Below are positions 1-8,351 of a stretch of 64,000 bases of DNA, piece after piece. Under the pieces are notes generated by a model that was given only the letters and a program-made list of their open reading frames with translations, had not been told where the DNA came from and searched no databases. Positions within the stretch are counted from its first letter, which is position 1, and every line of letters begins with the position of its first letter. Made by a program: the position numbers and the translations under genes. Source of the DNA: Bin87 sp965243255 (lineage in GTDB: Bacteria; Chloroflexota; Dehalococcoidia; Lucifugimonadales; UBA3495); the NCBI GenBank assembly GCA_965243255.1, contig CBDEUH010000004.1, forward strand, positions 744,001 to 808,000. Reading direction: 5' to 3'.

Positions 1-54
1 GGCGCGCTGAAGGAACTCGGTGGCTTTGGCCTGGTGGTATGGGACGGCGCCCAT
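1..54 (-). CDS. 5' end of a minus-strand gene running off the left edge
   Basis: Reading leftward from the ATG at 54 gives 18 uninterrupted codons (MGAVPYHQAKATEFLQRA) to the window edge. An AAGGAG sequence lies 11 nt upstream of the ATG, slightly far but usable as a ribosome site. The composition looks like a protein N-terminus, but the product cannot be identified from so few residues. The plus strand is also open over the same bases, so direction is judged mainly from the ATG and AAGGAG. Confidence 0.4.
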   Translation of the reverse strand, partial: MGAVPYHQAKATEFLQRA

Positions 55-542
55 GGTAGTGAAGGCTCCTTGACAGGGGTTAGGGTTTTTTCATGGATTC
101 ACGGAATGGAGGGGATTGTGGGTTGTTCGGTTGGTTGGTGGCAGGGTCGATGAGGTTCAGGATGTCGGCGCTACGGCCAGAGAGCGTGGGCTGCGATGTT
201 GCGTCCTAGAATCCCGCGTGCTGACCGGGGCCGGCTATCCTTCGACAAGCTGGGGATGAGCGGCTAAAGCGGCCCTCGCGGAGCGGTGGTGACACCCACC
301 GTACTGGTCTATGCCATGCCGGTTAATAGGGCGGCCTCAGGCGATAGCCAGCGTTGCATGGAATCCGACTGATGGTTGACCGTGTTGACCTGAACCTCGA
401 TGACCCTGGTTGTGGCGTGGTTGGATGAAGATGACGTCATCGGTCGGGCGTTGGGCCTTGTACTTCGGCTTTTGGCCTGACGTTGGGTACAGCATAGGGA
501 ACAGATGTACTGTTATACAAGGGGCCGGTGTCAGTAAAAAGG
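55..542. other. Intergenic stretch without a recognisable gene
   Basis: No convincing coding frame, RNA gene or terminator is visible here. Around 238-262 there is a degenerate copy of a CTTCGACAAGCT-type sequence, similar to scattered intergenic repeats of many bacteria. The region probably carries the divergent regulatory DNA of the genes on either side. Confidence 0.5.
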
Positions 543-571
543 TTGAAACGATGGGGCGGTTAACCTAGAAT
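543..571 (+). promoter_or_regulatory. Sigma-70-type promoter before the first flavin monooxygenase
   Basis: TTGAAA (543-548), exactly 17 nt, then TAGAAT (566-571). Transcription would start near 578, giving a leader of about 70 nt before the ATG at 646. Hexamers and spacing match the bacterial housekeeping consensus; the assignment is by pattern only. Confidence 0.6.
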
Positions 572-645
572 GTGGGGCGGATTGATCCAGAAATTCGCTT
601 ACCGCTCTGGCGCGCTTGCGCCGCTTACCATTGGGAGGCACCGGT

Positions 646-1845
646 ATGGCCATTACCACTTTCGACAGCCTGTACGCCGGCCACGTTGACATGGATAACG
701 TTGGTTACGCTGGCACCGCGGTGAACGACCGCACCTTCTCAGACGAATACCTGGCCACCGCCTTCGACAAGGGCGTGGCCATCGCGCAGTGCCTGGACCG
801 CAACGGCTATGACAGCTTCTGGATGGCGGAGCACCACTTCCAGCCTGAGGGCTACGAGTGCATCCCCAACCTGCTGATGTTCATCGTCCACCTGGCCCAC
901 GTTACGGAACGGCTGCGCTTCGGCTGCGGCTTCAACATCGCGCCGATGTGGCATCCGCTGCGACTGGCCGAGGACTTCGCCATGGCCGACTGGCTGACCA
1001 ACGGGCGGGTCATCTTCGGCGTCGGTCGGGGCTACCACACTCGAGAGGTGGAGGTTTTTGGCTCTCCGCTGATGGACCAGCCGGCCAACCGGGACCTCTT
1101 TGAAGAACAGGTTGAGGTGCTGTTCAAGGCCTTCCACGAGCGTTCCTTCTCCCACCAGGGCACGCATTACAACTTCCCGCCCCAGGTTCCCTACCGGGGC
1201 TATGAGCTGCAGGAGCTGACGCTGGTGCCGCGCCCCAAGAACCTGCCGGTGGAGTGCTGGCAGCCCATCCAGGGCGGCACCGGTCGCGCCCTGGAGTTCA
1301 TGGCGAAAATGGGCATCAAGGGCGTCATCGGCGGCGGTTCCTCCGAGGGCGGGGCGATGGACGGCATCATGCACGGCTATCGGGACGCTCTGCGGCGTCA
1401 CGGCAAGCCCGACGCCGAGCTGGGCGAGGACCTGGCCGTCGGCTTCCACTTCCAGATCGCGCCCACCGTTGAAGAGGCGGCGCGCCAAGCGGCGGGCTAC
1501 TACGAGGAGAACCTCAAGATGTTCGGCCCGCTGCGGCTTACGCGGGGCTTGACCGAGCAGCAAATCCTCGACATTAGCAACCCCAAGGTCGCCCCCAACG
1601 CTGGGCTGCCCACCATCGGCGACGCCATCGAAAACGGCAGCGTCCTGGCCGGCCCGCCGGAACGGATTATCGAACAGCTGAAGGGCGTTGAAGAGCGCTA
1701 TCCGGGTCTGAGTCGGGTGCAGGTCGGGCAGCCGGTGGGGACGCCGCAGTCGGTCATACTGGAGCAGCTGCAGTGGTTCGCCGAAGAGGTGATGCCCGCC
1801 TTCAAGGACACCAAGGTTGAAGCGGTGGCCGTCGCTGACAACTAA
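646..1845 (+). CDS. LLM-class flavin-dependent oxidoreductase (luciferase-like monooxygenase)
   Basis: A 399-aa luciferase-like (TIM-barrel) flavoprotein expected to use reduced FMN or F420 to oxidise an organic substrate in the cytoplasm. Family features are AEHHF near residue 55, the RLRFGCG strand, the NGRVIFGVGRGY segment near residue 120 and a C-terminal gate-keeping segment (GPPERIIEQL). The ATG at 646 is chosen because GGGAGG lies 7 nt upstream; an in-frame TTG at 616 lacks such a site. Substrate cannot be read from sequence. It is one of four such enzymes in the window and belongs to the subgroup with the long AEHHF-type N-terminus. Confidence 0.9.
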   Translation: MAITTFDSLYAGHVDMDNVGYAGTAVNDRTFSDEYLATAFDKGVAIAQCLDRNGYDSFWMAEHHFQPEGYECIPNLLMFIVHLAHVTERLRFGCGFNIAPMWHPLRLAEDFAMADWLTNGRVIFGVGRGYHTREVEVFGSPLMDQPANRDLFEEQVEVLFKAFHERSFSHQGTHYNFPPQVPYRGYELQELTLVPRPKNLPVECWQPIQGGTGRALEFMAKMGIKGVIGGGSSEGGAMDGIMHGYRDALRRHGKPDAELGEDLAVGFHFQIAPTVEEAARQAAGYYEENLKMFGPLRLTRGLTEQQILDISNPKVAPNAGLPTIGDAIENGSVLAGPPERIIEQLKGVEERYPGLSRVQVGQPVGTPQSVILEQLQWFAEEVMPAFKDTKVEAVAVADN

Positions 1846-1879
1846 TTGATGACGGGCGCAAGGGGACCCAGGCCGGGTC

Positions 1880-1908
1880 GTATGATACGCTGGAATGGCA
1901 AATCATAC
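1880..1908. promoter_or_regulatory. Inverted repeat just upstream of the VOC gene
   Basis: GTATGAT (1880-1886) and ATCATAC (1902-1908) form a 7-bp inverted repeat ending a few bases before the GGAGG ribosome site of the next gene. It could be an operator or a small leader hairpin; TATGAT also resembles a -10 element but has no matching -35. Confidence 0.3.
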
Positions 1909-1921
1909 CCGGAGGTTTCCG

Positions 1922-2722
1922 ATGCCTGAAATTACCCAATACGCTCCCGGCACGCCGTCGTGGGCCGACCTGCTGGCCCGCGATGGACAGGCGGCCAAAG
2001 ACTTTTACACGGCGCTTTTCGGCTGGACCTACGACGACCACCCGGCCGGGCCGGACATGGTGTACACCATGTTCTCCCACAACGGCATGGCGGCCTGCGC
2101 GTCGGCCGAGGCCGGGCCGGGGCAGGAGAACCTGCCGCCCCACTGGAGCGTGTACGTAACGGTGGACGACCTGGAGGCGGCGGTGGAGCGGGCGACCAAG
2201 GCCGGCGGAACCGTAGTCCTCGGCCCCATGGACGTAACGCCCATGCCGGACCATACCGTAGGCCGGATGGCGATAATCCAGGACCGGGAAGGCGCGTTTC
2301 TGCGGCTGTGGTATCCGGTGGCCCACACCGGCGCCGGGGTGATGATGGAACCGGGGGCGCTGTGCTGGTTCGAACTGGCGACGACCGACCCGGAGTCGGC
2401 CAGGGACTTTTATCAGCAGACGTTGGGCGTCGAGATCAATCTGGACGAGAACATTGAGGAATATTCCTACTGGCTGATGACGGTCAACGACCAGATGGTG
2501 GGCGGCATAATGCAGATTGGCGAGGACTGGGGGCCGGTGCCGCCGAACTGGGGCGTCTATTTCGGCGTGAACGACGTGGAGGCAACGGTGGCCAGGGCGC
2601 AGGAGTTGGGCGGCCGGCTGGTGCACGGCCCGGCCGACATCACCGACTTCGCCCGATTCGCGGTGCTGGGCGACGCCGAGGGCGCCGTCTTCACCGTCAT
2701 CAAGCTGAACGACTGGGGATAA
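1922..2722 (+). CDS. VOC-family protein with two glyoxalase-fold domains
   Basis: A 266-aa cytoplasmic protein made of two vicinal-oxygen-chelate modules. The first covers about residues 8-125 (WADLLARDGQAAKDFYTALFGW), the second about 140-264 (CWFELATTDPESARDFYQQTLG). This double arrangement is common in uncharacterised lyase/dioxygenase-like proteins; metal ligands cannot be assigned safely. The ATG at 1922 follows CCCGGAGG by 7 nt, which decides against an in-frame ATG at 1895. It lies 76 nt after the flavin monooxygenase and may be cotranscribed with it. Confidence 0.85.
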   Translation: MPEITQYAPGTPSWADLLARDGQAAKDFYTALFGWTYDDHPAGPDMVYTMFSHNGMAACASAEAGPGQENLPPHWSVYVTVDDLEAAVERATKAGGTVVLGPMDVTPMPDHTVGRMAIIQDREGAFLRLWYPVAHTGAGVMMEPGALCWFELATTDPESARDFYQQTLGVEINLDENIEEYSYWLMTVNDQMVGGIMQIGEDWGPVPPNWGVYFGVNDVEATVARAQELGGRLVHGPADITDFARFAVLGDAEGAVFTVIKLNDWG

Positions 2723-2752
2723 CCCGACTTGGGGGCGGCCGGTGCGTCGCCC

Positions 2753-3658
2753 CTACAGCGTTCCCGGAGGGTAGTTTTCCAGCCACCATTTGGCGATTTC
2801 GTCACGGCGGGCGAACCAGACGCCCGGATGATTGCGGGCATAGCGCAGGAAGCGATCAAGGGCCCGGGAGCGGGCCGGCCGGCCGGCGATGCGGCAGTGC
2901 AGCCCCACCGACATCATCTTGGGGTGGGTGCGGCCCTCTTCGTAGAGCACGTCGAAGGTGTCTTTGAGGTATTCGTAGAAATCGCCGACGCTGTTGAGGC
3001 CGCCGCGCCAGAACCGGGCATCGTTGGTCTCGAAGCTGTAGGGCAGCACCAGCCAGGGGCTGCCGCCCACGTCGGTGTAGTAGGGCAGGTCGTCGTTGAA
3101 GACGCCGCTGTCGTAGATGAAGCCGCCCTCGTTGACGACCAACTCGCGGGTGTTGACGCTGGGGCCGTAGCGGGTAAACCAGCCGAGGGGACGAACGCCG
3201 GTGGTGGCGGTGAGCGACTCCACGGTCATGCGGATGGCCTCGGCTTCTTCGTCGCGGGTCTTGCTGTGGTATTCCTCCCAGCGGTAGCCGTGGCCGCAGA
3301 CTTCGTGGCCGCGTTCCACCACGGCGCGGGCGACTTCCGGGTTGCGTTCCATGGCCACGGCGCAGCAGAAGAAGGTGCTGGGGACGTTGTACTGGTCCAA
3401 CAGGTTCAGGATGCGCCAGACGCCGACGCGGCTGCCGTACTCGAAGAAGGACTCGTTGAAGAGGTCGCGCTGGCCGGCGGGAATAGGGGACGGCACTTCG
3501 TTGTTGGACTCGTGGCGGTCGTCGCCGTCCAGCAGGGAGGTTTCGCTGCCCTCCTCGTAGTTCACGACGACGGAGACGGCGATGCGGGCGCCGTTAGGCC
3601 ATTGGATGGGGGGAGGGTTGGGGCCGTAGCCGACGAAGTTGCGGGGTTGGTTAGTCAC
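2753..3658 (-). CDS. Polysaccharide-deacetylase-fold hydrolase, allantoinase (PuuE)-like
   Basis: A 301-aa NodB-homology protein. The early NYEEGSE motif, and the GHEVCGHGYRWEEY motif holding metal-binding histidines near residue 105, are typical of the PuuE/allantoinase branch, which cleaves C-N bonds in small cyclic amides rather than chitin-like polymers. The start is read as GTG at 3658 because GAGGAG lies 8 nt upstream; the frame stays open further but without a ribosome site. It begins 23 nt after the stop of the UGSC-partner gene, so it is probably the third gene of that minus-strand operon. Its substrate is unknown. Confidence 0.85.
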   Translation of the reverse strand: MTNQPRNFVGYGPNPPPIQWPNGARIAVSVVVNYEEGSETSLLDGDDRHESNNEVPSPIPAGQRDLFNESFFEYGSRVGVWRILNLLDQYNVPSTFFCCAVAMERNPEVARAVVERGHEVCGHGYRWEEYHSKTRDEEAEAIRMTVESLTATTGVRPLGWFTRYGPSVNTRELVVNEGGFIYDSGVFNDDLPYYTDVGGSPWLVLPYSFETNDARFWRGGLNSVGDFYEYLKDTFDVLYEEGRTHPKMMSVGLHCRIAGRPARSRALDRFLRYARNHPGVWFARRDEIAKWWLENYPPGTL

Positions 3659-3681
3659 CAGGAGCACTCCTCGATAAAGGT

Positions 3682-4779
3682 TTATCCCGGCATCCGGATT
3701 GGGCGTGTTGCCGGGCGGTTGTAGGGGCGGGCCGGGCAAAACGCCGACCTGGAGCGGGCCGGGTCGCCGGCGACTACTATCATTATATTGTTGGGGTCGC
3801 GGACGATGGGCAGCATGGGGTCCGGTTCGGTGGGGTCCTCAACATCCAGCCACTTGGGCCAGAAGTAGGGTTCGCCAGCTTCGACGTTTCGCCCGTACCG
3901 TAGCTCTTTGTACCGGCGGACCCGTTCAATTGGGACCCTGGCCCGCTCGTACAGGTACAGTTGCACGTCGCGTTTCGTCCAGCCTTCCGCATGGAGGCCG
4001 TGGGCAATCAGCGGGCTGATCACCACCAGGGTATGCCCGCCGTGAATCATGTTGGGATTCAGGTTGCGCAGCGAGTCGGCGAGCACCCACAGGGCGAACT
4101 CCATGCTCCCCGATCCCGCCGGATTGTTGCCTCGTGGCCCGTCCGCCGCGAACACGGTTACGCAGCTTTCCTCCGGGTCGAAGCCGAAGTCGGTGTGAAT
4201 CGGCGCCCAGGGCGTGTCCGCGTCTGCGCCCATGCAGTAGGAGTATTTGGACGGCGAACCCATCGTTGATTTGTCGCCGGTGTCGGGGCGGCCGTCGCCG
4301 AGGTTGATCATCATCAGGCGGAGGGCGCGGCCGACAGTGGCGTTAGCTCGGCTGCCGTGTCCGAAGAGGCCGACGCCGTGGTTAATTCCGATCTGCTCCA
4401 CCACCGGGCCGCTCACGATTACCAAGGGCGCCGCCGGGTCGCTGGTAGCTTGCAGTCCGCGTATGTCCAAAACGGGATCCAACGCCGCCTCAGCCGCGGC
4501 CAGGACGATGGGCATATACTCGGGTCGGCAGCCGGCCATCACCGCGTTCGTCGCCGCCGCTTCCACCGTAACTACCCCCATCCGAGGTGGCATCAATCCC
4601 AGGACCTCCGAGCCGTCGCGTCCCGATGCCGCTACGAAATCGGCGACGGCGGGCTCGGTGGGCGGTACGATGGGCAGGCCGTCAGTCCATCCGTTCTCGA
4701 AGTAGGTTTCGATGGTGTCCAGGGCGCCCTGGACGGTATCGAGGCCGGTGAGGCGTTGCGGGCTTTCCTCGGTTAGCAT
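3682..4779 (-). CDS. UGSC-associated partner protein, copy 1 (function unknown)
   Basis: A 365-aa protein homologous along its length to the product of 56994-58022. Shared landmarks are WTDGLP(I/V)VPP near residue 32, NAVMAGC(R/Q) with a conserved cysteine near residue 84, SRANA(T/S)(V/I)GRA(L/V)R and a central TMG(S/T)P(S/A)KY. The ATG overlaps the end of the UGSC selenoprotein gene (ATGCTAA), implying translational coupling. No known enzyme motif is recognised. The last ~30 codons do not resemble copy 2 and run through a GTAGGGGCGGGCC repeat on the complementary strand, so the C-terminus may have been replaced by repeat DNA. Confidence 0.8.
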   Translation of the reverse strand: MLTEESPQRLTGLDTVQGALDTIETYFENGWTDGLPIVPPTEPAVADFVAASGRDGSEVLGLMPPRMGVVTVEAAATNAVMAGCRPEYMPIVLAAAEAALDPVLDIRGLQATSDPAAPLVIVSGPVVEQIGINHGVGLFGHGSRANATVGRALRLMMINLGDGRPDTGDKSTMGSPSKYSYCMGADADTPWAPIHTDFGFDPEESCVTVFAADGPRGNNPAGSGSMEFALWVLADSLRNLNPNMIHGGHTLVVISPLIAHGLHAEGWTKRDVQLYLYERARVPIERVRRYKELRYGRNVEAGEPYFWPKWLDVEDPTEPDPMLPIVRDPNNIMIVVAGDPARSRSAFCPARPYNRPATRPIRMPG

Positions 4780-5360
4780 ACGCTGCTCTCGGAGCGGGCC
4801 GGCTGGGGCTCGGAGGTGATGGCGGCGACGACCTGGGCGGCGACGGCGCGGGCGCGGGCGGCGGCTTCTTCCCGGTTGCCCAGAGGGTGGGGGATGGTAA
4901 CCAGGGGCAGGGTGTCCAGGTGGTTGGCGCGGGCGATGGAGGTGGCCAGGCGGACGAAGTTAGTGGTGGCGACCACTGCGGCCGGCTTGCCGACGCCCTC
5001 GAAGTTCACTGCATCGAGCATACTGCCCGACGTGCAGGAGCCTCAAAGGGCGACGCCGGAGATAAGGAAGTCGGCCTCCTCGCCAATCTCGGCGATGAGC
5101 GACGGCTCGGCGGGGCGGGTCGAGGTGAACTTGGTGCGCAGGACGACCCGGCTGACGCCGTACTCGGCTTCCAGTACCTCGGCGAGGCTGGTGAAGAAGT
5201 AGCTGGAGGTGTCGTTGCCGTTGTCGAGGAGGCCGGCCACTTTGCCGGCGACGCTGGGCAATCGGGGCGTCAGTTGACGCTCCACCTGATGCACGTAGCC
5301 GGTGGGGTTGAGATAGGTTACGCGGGCGGTGTCCTGGGCTACGGCTGCTGGCGTCGTCAT
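4773..5360 (-). CDS. UGSC-family selenoprotein, copy 1 (in-frame TGA read as Sec106)
   Basis: Read through the TGA at 5045-5043, this is a 195-aa protein whose central motif is Sec-Gly-Ser-Cys (U106-C109), a UxxC redox-type pair. Both sides of the TGA align with 58121-58687: before it DFLISGVAL against DYLITGVGD, after it GSCTSGSMLDAVNFE against GSCSSCSVHDGIDME. A hairpin starts 12 nt after the TGA. The ATG at 5360 has GAGGTG 4 nt upstream; another ATG at 5372 has no such site. The stop overlaps the start of the partner gene. A UGSC (seleno)protein family is known by name; its reaction is not established to my knowledge. Gene finders would split this into two fragments or call it broken. Confidence 0.85.
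5014..5030 (-). promoter_or_regulatory. Bacterial SECIS hairpin of UGSC copy 1
   Basis: On the minus strand TCGGGC (5030-5025), loop AGTAT, GCTCGA (5019-5014) form a 6-bp stem with one G-U pair, starting 12 nt after the TGA. Copy 2 has the same spacing, stem length and loop pattern, with the G-U pair replaced by U-A. Bacterial SECIS elements lie inside the coding region just after the UGA and recruit SelB. Confidence 0.7.
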
Positions 5361-5474
5361 GGTGCACCTCATCGGTAGTTTCGGCCATCATACCACGCTG
5401 GACAATTCGGTCGTTACGGTACAGAATGGCGACAATTGCCGGAGCATCCACGCGCTAAACCCGGAGACTGTTTT

Positions 5475-7094
5475 ATGCCAACCAATGCGACATCGGGCAA
5501 GCTAAGTCCGCTGCTTTTCCTGGAACGGAGCGCGGCGGTTTATCCTCACCGGGCCGCCTGCATCTACAACGGCGGCGTTACCACCTACGGGCAGTTTTAC
5601 CAGCGGGTGCGTCGCCATGCCGCCGCCCTGCGCAGCGTGGGCGTTGAGGCCGGCGACCGGGTGGCATATCTGCTGCCGAATTTGCCGGCGATGCTGGAGG
5701 CCAACTTCGCGCCCATGGGCATCGGCGCGGTGCTGGTGGCGTTGAACATCCGGCTGTCGCCCCGGGAAATCGCATACATCCTGAACCACTCCGGCGCGAA
5801 GGTGCTGGTCTTCGACTCCGATCTGGCCGACACGGTGCGCCAAATGCGGGATGATTGCCCCGGCGTGGAGACCTACGTGCAGGTGCGGGATACGGCCCCG
5901 CTGGCTGGCGACATCGACGGGCCGGAGTTCGAGCAGTGGCTGGCCGGCGTGGAGCCGCTGGCAGAGCTGCCGGGCGCGGCGTCGGAAACGGACACGGTGA
6001 CCATCAACTACACGTCGGGCACCACCGGGATGCCCAAGGGGGTGGAGTACACGCCGCGGGGCGCTTACCTGAACGCGCTGGGCGAGGCGATGGAGATGGG
6101 GATGGACTGGCGGAGCGTGTATCTGTGGACGCTGCCGATGTTCCACGCCAACGGGTGGTGCTTCCCCTGGGCGGTAACGGCAGTGGGCGGGACCCACGTT
6201 TGCCTGCGCCGGGTTGATCCGGCCGAGGTGTATCGGCTGATTCGTGAGGAATCGGTGTCGCACCTCTGCGCCGCGCCGACGGTGCTAACCGCGCTGTACG
6301 CCGCGCCGGAAGCGGCCTCCGCCGACCTGACCGGGCTGTCGATTATGACGGCCGGCGCGCCGCCGGCTCCGCAGGTCATCCGCACCATTGAGGGAATGGG
6401 GGCTCGCATCATCCACGTGTACGGGCTTACCGAGACATACGGCCCTTGCACGGTGGCCGCGCCGCAGCCGGAATGGGCGGCGATGGACTCTGAGGAGTTG
6501 GCGCGGGCCAAAGCGAGGCAGGGGGTGCCCTTCATGGTGTACGGAACCGGCCTGCGGGTGGTGGACGAAGGGATGGCCGACGTGCCTCGGGACGCCGAAA
6601 CCATGGGCGAGGTGGTGATGCAGGGCGACGCGGTGATGAAAGGCTACTACAACGATCCCGACGCCACCGCCGAGGCATTTCGGGGCGGGTGGTTCCACTC
6701 CGGCGACCTGGCGGTGTGGCATCCGGACGGGTACATTGAGCTGCAGGACCGTTCCAAGGACATCATCATCTCGGGCGGCGAGAACATCTCCAGCCAGGAG
6801 GTGGAGAAGGTGATCATGGAACATCCCGCCGTGTTGGAGGTGTGCGTGGTGGGGGTGCCGGATGACCGGTGGGGCGAAGTGCCCAAGGCCTTCGTCGTTC
6901 CCAGAGACGGTGGAGCCATTTCAGCCGAGGAGATTATCGAGTTCACCCGCGACCGCATCGCGCATTTCAAGGCGCCCAAGAGCGTGGAGTTCGGCGAATT
7001 GCCCAAGACGGCCACCGGCAAAATCCAGAAGTACATCCTGCGGGATAAGGAATGGCAGGGCCAGGAGCGGCGGATCCAGGGGTCGCAGGTTTAG
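5475..7094 (+). CDS. AMP-forming acyl-CoA synthetase
   Basis: A 539-aa ANL-superfamily ligase that would activate a carboxylic acid to an acyl-adenylate and then the CoA thioester. The P-loop-like motif YTSGTTGMPKGVEY lies near residue 180, the YGLTETYG motif near 317, the hinge region GWFHSGDLAVWHPDGYIELQ near 410, and the C-terminal lysine motif PKTATGKIQKY near 517. The overall pattern fits medium/long-chain or DmdB-like ligases; the acid is not predictable. The start at 5475 follows GGAG by 8 nt. It is transcribed divergently from the selenoprotein operon. Confidence 0.9.
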   Translation: MPTNATSGKLSPLLFLERSAAVYPHRAACIYNGGVTTYGQFYQRVRRHAAALRSVGVEAGDRVAYLLPNLPAMLEANFAPMGIGAVLVALNIRLSPREIAYILNHSGAKVLVFDSDLADTVRQMRDDCPGVETYVQVRDTAPLAGDIDGPEFEQWLAGVEPLAELPGAASETDTVTINYTSGTTGMPKGVEYTPRGAYLNALGEAMEMGMDWRSVYLWTLPMFHANGWCFPWAVTAVGGTHVCLRRVDPAEVYRLIREESVSHLCAAPTVLTALYAAPEAASADLTGLSIMTAGAPPAPQVIRTIEGMGARIIHVYGLTETYGPCTVAAPQPEWAAMDSEELARAKARQGVPFMVYGTGLRVVDEGMADVPRDAETMGEVVMQGDAVMKGYYNDPDATAEAFRGGWFHSGDLAVWHPDGYIELQDRSKDIIISGGENISSQEVEKVIMEHPAVLEVCVVGVPDDRWGEVPKAFVVPRDGGAISAEEIIEFTRDRIAHFKAPKSVEFGELPKTATGKIQKYILRDKEWQGQERRIQGSQV

Positions 7095-7112
7095 CCTGTC
7101 GGCGGCGGGTGG

Positions 7113-7195
7113 ATTCCCGCCTTCGCGGGAATGACGTGCTGGATACGGGAATGACGAGCTGGATGCGGGAATGACGAGTTGGGCGCGGGAATTAA
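7113..7195. repeat. Hairpin plus 20-bp tandem repeats (GGGAATGACG type)
   Basis: ATTCCCGC (7113-7120), loop CTTC, GCGGGAAT (7125-7132) form an 8-bp hairpin. It is followed by GGGAATGACG units at 7127, 7147 and 7167, and a final GGGAAT at 7187, at an exact 20-bp period. The hairpin belongs to the common ATTCCCGC/GCGGGAATGAC intergenic repeat class and recurs in modified form at 45136-45179. Confidence 0.8.
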
Positions 7196-7225
7196 AGAAG
7201 CGGGAGTTGCCTGAGGAGGACCAGT

Positions 7226-8269
7226 ATGGAGTTCGGATTGTTCCTGGAATTTCCCCGCCCGGTTGACGGCGACCATCACGATGCCTTTACGCAGTCGTTC
7301 CGACTGGTGCAGGAAGCCGAAGACCTGGGGGTCGCGTCCGTCTGGCTGGCGGAGTATCACTTCAACATGGAGCGGGTGCTGGCTTCGCCGGTGATGATTG
7401 CCACTGCCATCGCCGCCAGGACCAGCACGATGCGCATCGGGACGGCGGTGTATTGCCTGCCGCTGGGCCATCCCATCCGCGTTGCTGAGGAGATGGCGAC
7501 GCTGGACCACATCAGCGACGGGCGCGTGGAGCTGGGGGTGGGTCGTGGCACGTTCCCCAACGTTCACGAAGGGTTCAACGTGGGATTCGAGGAAAGCCGC
7601 AGCCGGTTCGACGAGTTCCTGGAAATCGTAGTCGCCGCGTGGACGAAGGAAACCTTCTCCTTCGAAGGGGAGCACTATTCCTGCGAAGAGCTGACGGTTA
7701 CGCCCCGGCCTTTCCAGCAGCCGCATCCGCCCATCAGCGTGGGCGTAACGTCGGCGGAGAGCTTCCCCATCATCGGCGCGATGGGCTACCCGCTGATTGT
7801 GAATCCGTCGCGGGTTTTCATGCTAGACGAGTTGGCCGGGCCGATGTCGGAATACCGGGCCGCGTGGAAGGCGGCGGGACATCCGGGCAATGGCAAGCTG
7901 GGGCTGCGGGTGCCGATTTATGTCAACGAAGACGCCGAGCTGGCGTACCGCAATCCGATGGAATCGGCGATGCACTCGGTAACGAGGCTGGGCAATCGGG
8001 TCGGTTCCTACGCCGGACGGGAGGGAACCACCGGGGACTGGGGCGAGCAGAGCCGGCGCATCCTGGGGATGGAATACGACGACTGGCTGCGGGACAAGGT
8101 GGTGTACGGCACGCCGGACCACGTTGCCGAAAGGCTGGCGCAGCTGGAAGAAACGCTGGGCCTGGACCAGTTAATCTATGAGGTCAACTTCGGCAACCTG
8201 ATGTCGGACGAACTGCAAACGGATTCGCTGCGGCTGTTCAACAAGAAAGTGCTGCCGAGTCTGACCTAG
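7226..8269 (+). CDS. LLM-class flavin-dependent oxidoreductase (luciferase-like)
   Basis: A 347-aa luciferase-like monooxygenase. Landmarks are the N-terminal MEFGLFLEF strand, WLAEYHF near residue 39, TSTMRIGTAVY near 70, LDHISDGRVELGVGRG near 96 and a C-terminal YGTPDHVAERLAQL segment. GAGGAGGA ends 5 nt before the ATG. It follows the acyl-CoA synthetase after a repeat-filled gap of 131 nt. Substrate and whether the cofactor is FMNH2 or F420H2 cannot be told. Confidence 0.9.
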   Translation: MEFGLFLEFPRPVDGDHHDAFTQSFRLVQEAEDLGVASVWLAEYHFNMERVLASPVMIATAIAARTSTMRIGTAVYCLPLGHPIRVAEEMATLDHISDGRVELGVGRGTFPNVHEGFNVGFEESRSRFDEFLEIVVAAWTKETFSFEGEHYSCEELTVTPRPFQQPHPPISVGVTSAESFPIIGAMGYPLIVNPSRVFMLDELAGPMSEYRAAWKAAGHPGNGKLGLRVPIYVNEDAELAYRNPMESAMHSVTRLGNRVGSYAGREGTTGDWGEQSRRILGMEYDDWLRDKVVYGTPDHVAERLAQLEETLGLDQLIYEVNFGNLMSDELQTDSLRLFNKKVLPSLT

Positions 8270-8351
8270 AGGGTGGAACTCTGAAGTTGTTGCTGCGGGG
8301 GTGGCTCGGAAAGGACAAGACAGGCTGGCCCCAAAAACGGGTACGCGTCGA

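Noticed and set aside
5023..5037. Alternative hairpin CTGC-ACGTCGG-GCAG close to the first TGA
   Set aside because: It begins only 5 nt after the TGA and has no counterpart in the second copy, whereas the hairpin at 5014-5030 matches copy 2 in spacing, length and loop.
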